From Streptomyces sp. NBC_01381 (GTDB lineage: Bacteria; Actinomycetota; Actinomycetes; Streptomycetales; Streptomycetaceae): a DNA stretch of 64,000 nucleotides. Under the pieces are notes generated by a model. The model searched no databases. It was not told the DNA's origin and worked only from the letters and a program-made list of their open reading frames with translations. Below are positions 8,946 through 16,030 of the stretch, piece by piece (position 1 is the stretch's first letter; each line of letters opens with the position of its first letter). The translations under genes and the position numbers were made by a program. The stretch covers positions 2,542,001 through 2,606,000 of the forward strand of contig NZ_JAPEPI010000001.1 in assembly GCF_026340305.1 (NCBI RefSeq). Reading direction: 5' to 3'.

Positions 8946-9859
8946 TCGACCCCGGTCAACCCCTCCGACGCCTCCCACAGCCGCCCCGCGCCCACATCGT
9001 CCCGCGTCCACCCCGCCCGCCAGGACCTCGCCGGCGCCCCGCGCCAGCCCAGAATCCTCGGCCCGGTGAAGGAATCCGGCCGCACTCCTGGTGCCGTGGC
9101 CGCGAAGAGCGTGGGCAGCGCGCCCGCGTCGGCCGACTGCGCGACCAGGCCGTTGCCGAGCCGCATCACGCGCTCGGCCGCCTTGCGGCCCTCCATCCGG
9201 GGTGCGGCCGCCTGGAGGTTCGTCGACGCGTAGCCGGGATGCGCCGCCGCGGCCACCACATCGGAGCCGGCGGCCGCGAGGCGCCGTGCCAGTTCGTGGA
9301 CGAAGAGCAGGTTCGCCGTCTTGGAGCGGCCGTAGGCGATCCAACGCCGGTAGCTCCGCTCGCTGTTGAGATCGTCGATGTCGATGTTCGCCACGGCGTG
9401 CATGCCGCTGGACACCGTGACGATCCGTGCGCCCGGCGTCCGCAGGAGCAGCGGAAGGAGCAGTCCCGTGAGCGCGAAGTGGCCCAGGTGATTGACGCCG
9501 AACTGCGTCTCGAAGCCGTCCACCGTCTGCCGGTACGGGAGCGCCATCACCCCCGCGTTGTTGATGAGCAGATCGAGACCGCCCTGCGTCTCACTCTCGT
9601 GCGACGCCGCGAACTCCCGTACGGAGCCCAGATCTCCGAGGTCGAGTCGCCTGAACTCGGCCTCCGCGCCCGGTACTTCGGAACGCAGCCGGGCCAGCGC
9701 CCGCGACCCGCGCTCCTCGCTGCGGCAGGCGAGGACCACGCGCGCGCCACGGCGGGCGAGTTCGCGTGCCGTGACATAGCCGATGCCGCTGTTGGCTCCG
9801 GTGACCACGGCCGTGCGGCCGCTCTGGTCGGGGATGTCACTCGCGTTCCAGCCCGCCAT
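8924..9859 (-). CDS. Short-chain dehydrogenase/reductase (retinol dehydrogenase-like)
   Basis: This encodes 311 residues. The Rossmann motif TGANSGIG lies at about 19-26, NNAG near 90, and the catalytic Tyr-Lys pair is in YGRSK with the Ser in VSSGMHA upstream. Length and sequence fit the light-dependent protochlorophyllide/retinol-dehydrogenase-like SDRs that oxidise or reduce hydrophobic alcohols or ketones with NAD(P). The substrate is unknown. The strong ribosome binding site GGAGGGAG lies inside a perfect stem-loop at 9866-9890. It follows a second SDR and a TetR gene on the same strand and may be co-transcribed with them. Confidence 0.8.
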   Translation of the reverse strand: MAGWNASDIPDQSGRTAVVTGANSGIGYVTARELARRGARVVLACRSEERGSRALARLRSEVPGAEAEFRRLDLGDLGSVREFAASHESETQGGLDLLINNAGVMALPYRQTVDGFETQFGVNHLGHFALTGLLLPLLLRTPGARIVTVSSGMHAVANIDIDDLNSERSYRRWIAYGRSKTANLLFVHELARRLAAAGSDVVAAAAHPGYASTNLQAAAPRMEGRKAAERVMRLGNGLVAQSADAGALPTLFAATAPGVRPDSFTGPRILGWRGAPARSWRAGWTRDDVGAGRLWEASEGLTGVEYGELKG

Positions 9860-9865
9860 GACACA

Positions 9866-9890
9866 GCTCCCTCCGCTGCCGAGAGGGAGC
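9866..9890 (-). promoter_or_regulatory. Stem-loop enclosing the ribosome binding site of the SDR gene
   Basis: GCTCCCTC and GAGGGAGC are perfect 8-base arms around a 9-base loop. On the minus strand the 3-prime arm is the ribosome binding site (GGAGGGAG, six bases from the ATG at 9859). It could lower translation of the second SDR, or act as a terminator for the gene before it. Confidence 0.5.
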
Positions 9891-9907
9891 GAGCCTACGC
9901 CAGTGCG

Positions 9908-10684
9908 TCAGGCGGCGGCACCCCCGTCGATCACCAGGTCCGCCCCGACCACCGACGCCGCGTCGTCCGACGCGAGGTACAGCACGGCCGCGGCGACCTC
10001 CGCGGTCGTGGACACCCGGCCCAGCGGCGTCGCGGTCTTCATCCGCTCCGTGCGCTCGGCCTCGCTCTCGCCCGGAAGCAGCGACATGCTGGTGTCCGAC
10101 GAGCCGGGGCTCACGGCGTTGATCCGTATCCCGTCCTGGATGTGCTCGGCCGCGGCGCCCTTGGTCAGGATGGAGACGGCCGCCTTGGTGGTGGCGTACG
10201 CCGTGGTGCCCGGACGGCGTGTGTGGGTGCCCAGGACCGACGCGATGTTCACGATCGCCCCGCCGCCCGGCTGCGTACGCATCTGCTTCACCTCGGCCTG
10301 CAGGGCGAGGAACACCCCGGTGACGTTGATGTCGAGCAGCGTCCGCCAGTCGTCCTCGGGCAGATCGGCGACCGGCTGCCCCGCACGCAGGACGCCCGCG
10401 TTGTTGACGGCCACGTCGAGCGAGCCGAACCGCTCGACCGTGGTGGAGACGAGGGTCGCGAGATCCGCGCTCCGGGTCACGTCGGCGGTGACGGCGAGCG
10501 CGCTGCCGCCGGCCTCCTCGATGAGCCCCACGGTCTCCTTGAGCGGGCCCTCCGTGCGCCCGGCGACGACGACGTTCGCACCCTCGGCGGCGAAGGCGAG
10601 CGCGATGGCCCGGCCGAGGCCGGAGCCGCCGCCGGTGACGAGGGCGGTGCGGCCGGTGAAGCGGGTGCGCGGTCCTGAAGTCAT
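9908..10684 (-). CDS. SDR-family oxidoreductase (glucose 1-dehydrogenase-like)
   Basis: This encodes 258 residues, the standard length for classical SDRs. Motifs are TGGGSGLG near residue 17 (cofactor binding), NNAG near 93, Ser in NIASVLG near 144 and YATTK (catalytic Tyr and Lys) near 158-162. It is an NAD(P)-dependent dehydrogenase of unknown substrate. Its promoter region contains the palindrome at 10701-10715, matching one in front of the adjacent TetR gene, so it is very likely a repressor target. Confidence 0.85.
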   Translation of the reverse strand: MTSGPRTRFTGRTALVTGGGSGLGRAIALAFAAEGANVVVAGRTEGPLKETVGLIEEAGGSALAVTADVTRSADLATLVSTTVERFGSLDVAVNNAGVLRAGQPVADLPEDDWRTLLDINVTGVFLALQAEVKQMRTQPGGGAIVNIASVLGTHTRRPGTTAYATTKAAVSILTKGAAAEHIQDGIRINAVSPGSSDTSMSLLPGESEAERTERMKTATPLGRVSTTAEVAAAVLYLASDDAASVVGADLVIDGGAAA

Positions 10685-10700
10685 GACAGAGCTCTTTTCT

Positions 10701-10715
10701 TGAACGATCGGTTCA
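10701..10715. promoter_or_regulatory. TetR operator candidate upstream of the SDR gene
   Basis: TGAAC-GATCG-GTTCA is a palindrome 16 bases upstream of the SDR start. It shares GAACG-x-TCGGT with a site at 11387-11401 in front of the TetR gene, which supports one protein binding both. Confidence 0.6.
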
Positions 10716-10780
10716 GTATGAGGGCATAAAAAGGGGCCAGAGGGTGCGCCGGAATTTCAGTCGGGCATTCAGTCGGGCAT

Positions 10781-11365
10781 TCAGTCCAACAGGCTCAGCG
10801 CCTGCTCCGTCGCGTCCCGCACCCGCGCCGGATCCTGCGAGGCCTTGCCGACCACGCGCAGCCCCTGCATCAGGGTCAGCAGCATGCGCGCGATGGCGAG
10901 CGGATCGCGGTCCTCCGGAAGCTCGCCCTGCGCCTGCGCGCGGACGAGCGCCGAGTGCAGCAGCGTCTCGATGTGCTCCCAGCTGCGCTCGACGCAGCGG
11001 GCGGCCGCCTCGTCGTGCGGCCCGAGCTCGGCCGCCGTATTGGTGATGAAACAGCCGTTCAGGCGGGCGTCCTCGGAGGCGGACTCGCTCCCGAAGCGCC
11101 GCACCACCGCGCGTACGGCGGGCAGTGCGGGCCCCGGCTGCGAGAGCTCGGCGAGCAGGCGGGGGTTCTGGAACTGGGCGTACCGGTCGAGCGCCTTCAT
11201 GTACAGCTCGTGCTTGTTGCCGAACGTGGCGTAGATGCTGGCACGACCGATGCCGAGCGCCCCGACGAGGTCGGCCATCGACGTCGCCTCGTAGCCGCGC
11301 CGCCAGAACAGCTCTAGGGCCGACTGGAGCGCGGCGTCCGGATCGAATTCCTTGGTCCTGGCCAC
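10781..11365 (-). CDS. TetR-family transcriptional repressor
   Basis: This encodes 194 residues. An N-terminal TetR DNA-binding domain occupies about 8-55: ALELFWRRGYEATSMADLVG then the recognition helix GIGRASIYATFGNKHELY. The ligand-binding C-terminal half is helical and resembles the TetR_C group found next to SDR genes. Operator-like palindromes lie upstream of this gene and between it and the SDR gene at 9908. That suggests an autoregulated repressor sensing a substrate of the SDR enzymes. The ligand is unknown. Confidence 0.85.
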   Translation of the reverse strand: MARTKEFDPDAALQSALELFWRRGYEATSMADLVGALGIGRASIYATFGNKHELYMKALDRYAQFQNPRLLAELSQPGPALPAVRAVVRRFGSESASEDARLNGCFITNTAAELGPHDEAAARCVERSWEHIETLLHSALVRAQAQGELPEDRDPLAIARMLLTLMQGLRVVGKASQDPARVRDATEQALSLLD

Positions 11366-11386
11366 GAGGAGAGATTAAGCAATATT

Positions 11387-11401
11387 GGAACGCTCGGTCA
11401 A
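11387..11401. promoter_or_regulatory. Second TetR operator candidate, at the tetR promoter
   Basis: GGAACGCTCGGTCAA lies 22 bases upstream of the TetR start and resembles the 10701 palindrome. On the minus strand TTGACC at its edge could be a -35 element, so binding here would block transcription (autorepression). Confidence 0.5.
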
Positions 11402-11427
11402 GTAGCTCTGATCGTAAGTAGCCCTGA

Positions 11428-11787
11428 TCAGGCAAGCCGCACCCTATGCGTCTCCACCGTCACCGAGTCGTCGTCCAGGCACCGGCCCGTCTCCAGGTCG
11501 AAGCGCTGCTTCAGGAGCGGCGACGCGACGAACGGACGTCCGCCCGCCGCGCCGAGCAGCCCGCGCGAGAGCACCGCCGCGCCGGTGAACGGGTCACGGT
11601 TGTCGATCGCGTACGCGCGGCCCGCGCGGTCGATGAAGAGTGCGGCCTGGCGGCCGTCGGGGAGCAGGGCGGCGATGCCCCGGCCCGGCTGCAGCCGTGC
11701 GCGGTCGCAGACCTCGAACCAGTCGCCGTCCAGGCGGAGTTGAACACTCATAGGGGCAGTCATCGGGGTACTCATCGGGGCACTCAT
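11428..11787 (-). CDS. nirD: Nitrite reductase (NADH) small subunit
   Basis: This encodes 119 residues, the usual length for NirD, a Rieske-like ferredoxin-fold subunit of assimilatory nitrite reductase. Characteristic stretches are WFEVCDRARLQPGRGIAALL, YAIDNRDPFTGAAVLSRG, RPFVASPLLKQRFDLETG and the ending SVTVETHRVRLA. As in other NirD proteins, the Cys/His Rieske ligands are absent. The gene begins with a TGATG overlap with nirB. The first codons form three 12-base repeats, giving four in-frame ATG codons (11787, 11775, 11763, 11751). GGAAGG about 12 bases before the first favours that start. Confidence 0.9.
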   Translation of the reverse strand: MSAPMSTPMTAPMSVQLRLDGDWFEVCDRARLQPGRGIAALLPDGRQAALFIDRAGRAYAIDNRDPFTGAAVLSRGLLGAAGGRPFVASPLLKQRFDLETGRCLDDDSVTVETHRVRLA

Positions 11788-14393
11788 CAGGATGCCGCAC
11801 CTTCCAGGTCGCGAGGGCGGGAGCCGATGCTCAGCAGCGGCAGGTCGGGCTTGATCTGGTCCCGCTCGGGGACGAAGCTCACCGTGGGGTCCGGGACGTC
11901 CGGCGCGTTCACGAAGGAGACGAACCGGGCGAGCCGCTCGGGGTCGTTGATGGTCTCGGACCACTCGTCGCGGTAGTGCGCGACATGGTCGGCCATCAGG
12001 GCCTCGAGCTCGGAGCAGATGCCGAGCGAGTCGTGGACGACCACATCGCGTACGTGGTCGAGGCCGCCCTCGATCCGCTCGAGCCAGGTCGAGGTGCGCT
12101 CGAGGCGGTCCGCCGTGCGGATGTAGAACATCAGGAACCGGTCGATGAGGCGCACCAGTTCGGCGTCGGACAGGTCCTGTGCAAGCAGGTCCGCGTGGCG
12201 CGGGGTCGCACCGCCGTTGCCGCCCACATACAGGTTCCAGCCGCTGGAGGTGGCGATCACGCCGAAGTCCTTGGACTGGGCCTCCGCGCACTCACGCGCG
12301 CAGCCGGACACGGCCGACTTCAGCTTGTGCGGGGAGCGCAGGCCCCGGTAGCGCAGCTCCAGGTCGATCGCCATCCGCACCGAGTCCTGTACGCCGTAGC
12401 GGCACCAGGTCTGCCCGACGCACGACTTCACCGTCCGGAGCGACTTGCCGTACGCGTGACCCGACTCGAAGCCCGCGTCCACCAACCGCGCCCAGATCAT
12501 GGGGAGTTGTTCGACGCGGGCGCCGAACATGTCGATGCGCTGGCCGCCGGTGATCTTCGTATAGAGCCCGAAGTCCCGTGCCACCTCGCCGATCACGATC
12601 AGCTTGTCCGGGGTGATCTCGCCGCCGGGGATGCGCGGGACGACCGAATAGGAGCCGTTCTTCTGGAGGTTGGCGAGGAAGTGGTCGTTCGTGTCCTGGA
12701 GGGAGGCCTGTTCGCCTTCGAGTACGTAGCCGTCGGCGCCGATCGTCGGGGCGAGCGAGGCGATGATCGAACCGACCGCCGGCTTGCAGGTCTCGCAGCC
12801 CTCGGTGCCGCGGGCCGCCTCGCGGCCGTGGGCGTCGAGGAGCTGCCGGTAGGAGGTGATGCCCAGGGTGCGGACGATCTCGTACAGCTCCTGGCGGGTC
12901 TGGCCGAAGCAGCCGCACAGGCCCTTGTCGACCTCGACGCCCGAGGCCTCCAGCTCGTCGTTGACCAGCTGGCCCAGCACCTTCACACAACTGCCGCAGC
13001 CCGTACCGGCCTTGGTGCACTTCTTGACCTCGGGCACGGTGGTGCAGCTGTGCTCGGTGACGGCGCCGCGGATCGTGCCCTTGGTGACGTTGTGGCAGGA
13101 GCAGATGACCGCGGAGTCCGGCAGCGAGGACGGGCCGATCGACACCGGGCCGCCGGCGCCCGCGGGAAGGACCAGCTGCTCCGGCGAGACCGGCGGCACA
13201 CTGCCGGTCAGCGGCCGAAGCACGCCGTACGCCTCCGCGTCGCCGACCAGGACACCGCCGAGCAGCTCGCCGCCCGGACCGATGACCAGCTTCTTGTACG
13301 TTCCCGAGCGCGAGTCGGAGTAGACGACGTCCAGGCAGTCGGGAGCCGTGCCGTGCGCGTCGCCGAAGGAGGCGACGTCCACGCCGAGCAGCTTGAGCTT
13401 GGTGGAGAGATCGGCGCCGGTGAAGCTCGACTCCTCGGCGGCGATCGCCGCGGCGGCCGTCTCGGCCATCTCGTAGCCGGGCGCGACCAGACCGTAGACC
13501 CGGCCGTCCGAGGCCTGCGCGCACTCGCCGATCGCGTACACGTCCGGGTCACTGGTGCGGCACTGCTCGTCGACGGTGATGCCGCCGCGCTCGCCCACCG
13601 ACAGGCCGGTGTCACGGGCGAGTTGATCGCGGGGCCGGACACCGGCGGAGAACACGACCAAATCGGTGGCGAGTTCACTGCCGTCCGACAGCTTCATCCC
13701 GCTGACCGCGCCCTGGTCGCCGACGATCTCCTGGGTGCCGACACCCGTGTGCACGGTCAGGCCCATGTTCGTGATGGTGCGAAGGAGGGCCGCGCCGCCG
13801 CCCTCGTCGACCTGCACCGGCATAAGGCGCGGCGCGAACTCCACGACATGCGTGTCGAGTCCGAGCCCGCGCAGCGCGCCCGCCGCCTCCAGGCCGAGCA
13901 GGCCGCCGCCGACCACGGCACCTGTCTTCGCGTACGTCTTCGCGTACTCCTCGATGGCCAGCAGGTCCTCGATGGTGCGGTAGACGAAACAGCCCGTCGT
14001 GTCCTTGCCAGGCACCGGCGGCACAAAGGGGAAGGAGCCGGTGGCGAGGACGAGCGTGTCGTAGGCGAAGGTCTGCCCGGAGCGCGCGGTGACGGTCTTC
14101 GCGTCCCGGTCGACGGACTCGGCGGGATCGCCCACGTACAGCTCGATGCCGTGCTGCTCGATGAACTCCGGGTCCGTGAGGGAGAGTTCGTCGGGGGTGC
14201 GGCCCGCGAAGTACGAGGTGAGCTGTACGCGGTCGTAGGCGGGGCGCGGCTCCTCGCACAGGACGACCACGCGGTGCGTGCCGGTCAGACCGCGAGCGGC
14301 CGCGGCCTCCAGGAAGCGCTGGCCGACCATGCCGTGCCCGACGAGCACGATGGTGCTCCGGGCGGTGCTGTGGCGGGGGGTGTCCGTGGGCAT
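11787..14393 (-). CDS. nirB: Nitrite reductase (NADH) large subunit
   Basis: This is the 868-residue cytoplasmic enzyme that reduces nitrite to ammonium with NADH. An FAD/NAD(P)H-binding region covers about 10-310 (VLVGHGMVGQRFLEA). A BFD-like [2Fe-2S] module with Cys in VICSCHNVTKG and KAGTGCGSC covers about 425-480. The sulfite/nitrite reductase repeats follow, and the siroheme/4Fe-4S cysteines are in KSCVGQTWC and SGCARECAEAQ (about 640-690). It is preceded by a second flavoprotein one base away and followed by nirD with a one-base overlap, so the three form an operon. Siroheme for this enzyme could depend on the chelatase at 28535-29458. Confidence 0.95.
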   Translation of the reverse strand: MPTDTPRHSTARSTIVLVGHGMVGQRFLEAAAARGLTGTHRVVVLCEEPRPAYDRVQLTSYFAGRTPDELSLTDPEFIEQHGIELYVGDPAESVDRDAKTVTARSGQTFAYDTLVLATGSFPFVPPVPGKDTTGCFVYRTIEDLLAIEEYAKTYAKTGAVVGGGLLGLEAAGALRGLGLDTHVVEFAPRLMPVQVDEGGGAALLRTITNMGLTVHTGVGTQEIVGDQGAVSGMKLSDGSELATDLVVFSAGVRPRDQLARDTGLSVGERGGITVDEQCRTSDPDVYAIGECAQASDGRVYGLVAPGYEMAETAAAAIAAEESSFTGADLSTKLKLLGVDVASFGDAHGTAPDCLDVVYSDSRSGTYKKLVIGPGGELLGGVLVGDAEAYGVLRPLTGSVPPVSPEQLVLPAGAGGPVSIGPSSLPDSAVICSCHNVTKGTIRGAVTEHSCTTVPEVKKCTKAGTGCGSCVKVLGQLVNDELEASGVEVDKGLCGCFGQTRQELYEIVRTLGITSYRQLLDAHGREAARGTEGCETCKPAVGSIIASLAPTIGADGYVLEGEQASLQDTNDHFLANLQKNGSYSVVPRIPGGEITPDKLIVIGEVARDFGLYTKITGGQRIDMFGARVEQLPMIWARLVDAGFESGHAYGKSLRTVKSCVGQTWCRYGVQDSVRMAIDLELRYRGLRSPHKLKSAVSGCARECAEAQSKDFGVIATSSGWNLYVGGNGGATPRHADLLAQDLSDAELVRLIDRFLMFYIRTADRLERTSTWLERIEGGLDHVRDVVVHDSLGICSELEALMADHVAHYRDEWSETINDPERLARFVSFVNAPDVPDPTVSFVPERDQIKPDLPLLSIGSRPRDLEGAAS

Positions 14394-14394
14394 G

Positions 14395-15633
14395 TCAGAG
14401 GCCTCCGTCGTGGGTGAGCAGGTGGAGCAAGGGGCTGCCGTCGTCCTCGGGCAGCGGGTCGTCGGACTCCCATGCGCGGGCGAGCGCGCCGACGGTGCCG
14501 AGCTCGCCGAGCAGGACCCCGCCGACGAGCCGGTCGCCCCGCACGACGACCTTGCGGTAGGTGCCGCGGGTCGCGTCCGCGAGCTGCACCACGTCGTCGT
14601 CGGGCCGGGGCTCGGGGTCGCCGAAGGCCGCCAGGTCCAGGGGAGCGGAGCCCGGACGGCCGGTGTGCAGGGTGAGCCGGGTCAGGGCGCGGGTACCGGA
14701 GTACGGCCGCGCGCTGTCCGGCGAGAGCAGGGAATCGGCCAGGGCGTCGGCCTGTTCGAGGGCGGGCGCCGCCAGGCAGCGCACCTCGCCGGAGTGCTCG
14801 GCGCAGTCGCCGATGGCCCGGATGTGCGGATCGGACGTGCGCAGCTCGTCGTCGACGACGATGCCGCGCCGCACGTCGAGCCCGGCGGCCTGGGCGAGGC
14901 CCACGCGGGGCCGGACGCCGCAGGCGAGCACGGTGAGGTCGGTGCCGAGCAGATAGCCGTCGGCGAGCTCGACGGACCGTACGGCCCCGTCGACCTGCCG
15001 CACGCCGCGCACCCGGCACTCGGTGTGCACCTCGACGCCGAGATCGGTCAGGTGCCGGTGGACGAGTTCCGATGCCGCCGGGTCGAGCTGGCGCTCCATG
15101 AGCCGGTCGCCCTGCTGGGTGAGGACGACCTGGGCGCCGCGCACGGCGAGCGCGCGGGCGGCGGAGACACCGAGCAGCCCGCCGCCGATGACGACGGCGC
15201 GCACGCCCGGACGTATCGCGTCCGAGAGCGCGAGGCAGTCGTCCATGGTCCGGAAGGGGTGCACACCGCGCGGCAGCTCACGGGCGTCCGGCGCGAAGAG
15301 GCCGCGCAGGGGCGGCAGGACCGGGTTGGAGCCGGTGGCGAGCACGAGCGTCTCGTACTGGACGACGCCGCCGTCGGCGCAGTGCACGAGCCGGTCCTCG
15401 CGGTCGACCCGGACGGCGCGGGTGCGCAGGAACTCCCCGGGGGCGGCCGGCAGGCCGATGACCTCCGGTCCGTACCGGCCCGCGAGGACATCGGCGAGCA
15501 GCACCCGGTTGTACGGCGCGTGCGTCTCCTCGCCGATGAGCACGGCGGCACCCCCGAGCCGCTGGGCGAGCCGCACACCGGCAAGGCCTGCGCCGATCAC
15601 CGCCACACGTGCGTTCGAGGTCGATGAGGTCAT
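14395..15633 (-). CDS. NAD(P)/FAD-dependent oxidoreductase of the nitrite reductase operon
   Basis: This encodes 412 residues. Dinucleotide-binding motifs are VAVIGAGLAGVRLAQ near 9 and VVIGGGLLGVSAARAL near 145; a C-terminal part resembles the extra domain of NirB-type flavoproteins. It looks like a shortened NirB N-terminal half and probably passes electrons to nitrite or nitrate reductase. It is the first gene of the operon with nirB and nirD, with one base between its stop and the nirB start. A candidate GlnR site lies 24-50 bases upstream. Confidence 0.85.
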   Translation of the reverse strand: MTSSTSNARVAVIGAGLAGVRLAQRLGGAAVLIGEETHAPYNRVLLADVLAGRYGPEVIGLPAAPGEFLRTRAVRVDREDRLVHCADGGVVQYETLVLATGSNPVLPPLRGLFAPDARELPRGVHPFRTMDDCLALSDAIRPGVRAVVIGGGLLGVSAARALAVRGAQVVLTQQGDRLMERQLDPAASELVHRHLTDLGVEVHTECRVRGVRQVDGAVRSVELADGYLLGTDLTVLACGVRPRVGLAQAAGLDVRRGIVVDDELRTSDPHIRAIGDCAEHSGEVRCLAAPALEQADALADSLLSPDSARPYSGTRALTRLTLHTGRPGSAPLDLAAFGDPEPRPDDDVVQLADATRGTYRKVVVRGDRLVGGVLLGELGTVGALARAWESDDPLPEDDGSPLLHLLTHDGGL

Positions 15634-15656
15634 GTACGGAAGCGTGCGTGGGCGGT

Positions 15657-15683
15657 GTTACCCGTCCGCATCCTCACTGTTTC
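15657..15683. promoter_or_regulatory. GlnR-like nitrogen control site (candidate)
   Basis: GTTAC-N6-GCATC-N6-GTTTC has half-sites 11 bases apart, the spacing of the actinobacterial GlnR motif gTnAC-N6-GaAAC. The middle half-site fits only 3 of 5 positions. It lies just upstream of the nitrite reductase operon, a known class of GlnR target. Confidence 0.45.
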
Positions 15684-15736
15684 CCGGGGGGAACGCTGCC
15701 CTCAGCGGGGGTGGGGGTGGGGTGTGAGGGGCGCGT

Positions 15737-15928
15737 CTAGGGGGCGGCCTGCGGTGCCGGCACGCCGGACGGGGCGCGGTCGGGGGCAGGCGGGGCCGCG
15801 GGGGCGATCGTGAGGGTGAGCGCCGTGGCGACCAGCGCACTCGCCCCGGCGAGGCCCGCCGCCAGTTTGCGGCGGGACTGGAGGGTGGGGCCCTGGACGG
15901 GGCCTGCGGGTTTGCGGTGACGTCCCAT
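15737..15928 (-). CDS. Small exported or membrane-anchored peptide
   Basis: This encodes 63 residues. A basic N-terminus (GRHRKPAGP, then RRK) precedes one hydrophobic segment (LAAGLAGASALVATALTLTI) and a Pro/Ala-rich tail. It looks like a signal peptide or anchor with a short exported tail. It lies downstream of the flavoprotein gene at 16018-17406, separated by seven tandem 12-base repeats. I do not recognise a family, and a short GC-rich ORF like this could be spurious, though its codon pattern and signal are convincing. Confidence 0.5.
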   Translation of the reverse strand: MGRHRKPAGPVQGPTLQSRRKLAAGLAGASALVATALTLTIAPAAPPAPDRAPSGVPAPQAAP

Positions 15929-15946
15929 GTCTCAGATCTCTCGAAC

Positions 15947-16030
15947 CAGAACTCGGATCAGAACTCGGATCAGAAGGCGAATCAGAAGGCGAATCAGAAG
16001 GCGATGCAGAACTCGGATCAGAAGGCGAAG
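15947..16030. repeat. Seven tandem 12-base units at the 3-prime end of the flavoprotein gene
   Basis: Seven contiguous units of CAGAACTCGGAT (units 1, 2, 6) or CAGAAGGCGAAT/-ATG/-AAG (units 3, 4, 5, 7) fill 15947-16030 exactly. Unit 7 and the start of its neighbour are the last codons and TGA of the flavoprotein gene. The array probably grew by slippage from that coding end. Confidence 0.85.

Noticed and set aside
11976..14417. An 813-codon plus-strand open frame opposite nirB
   Set aside because: nirB carries all expected cofactor motifs; the opposite frame is compositionally a shadow.
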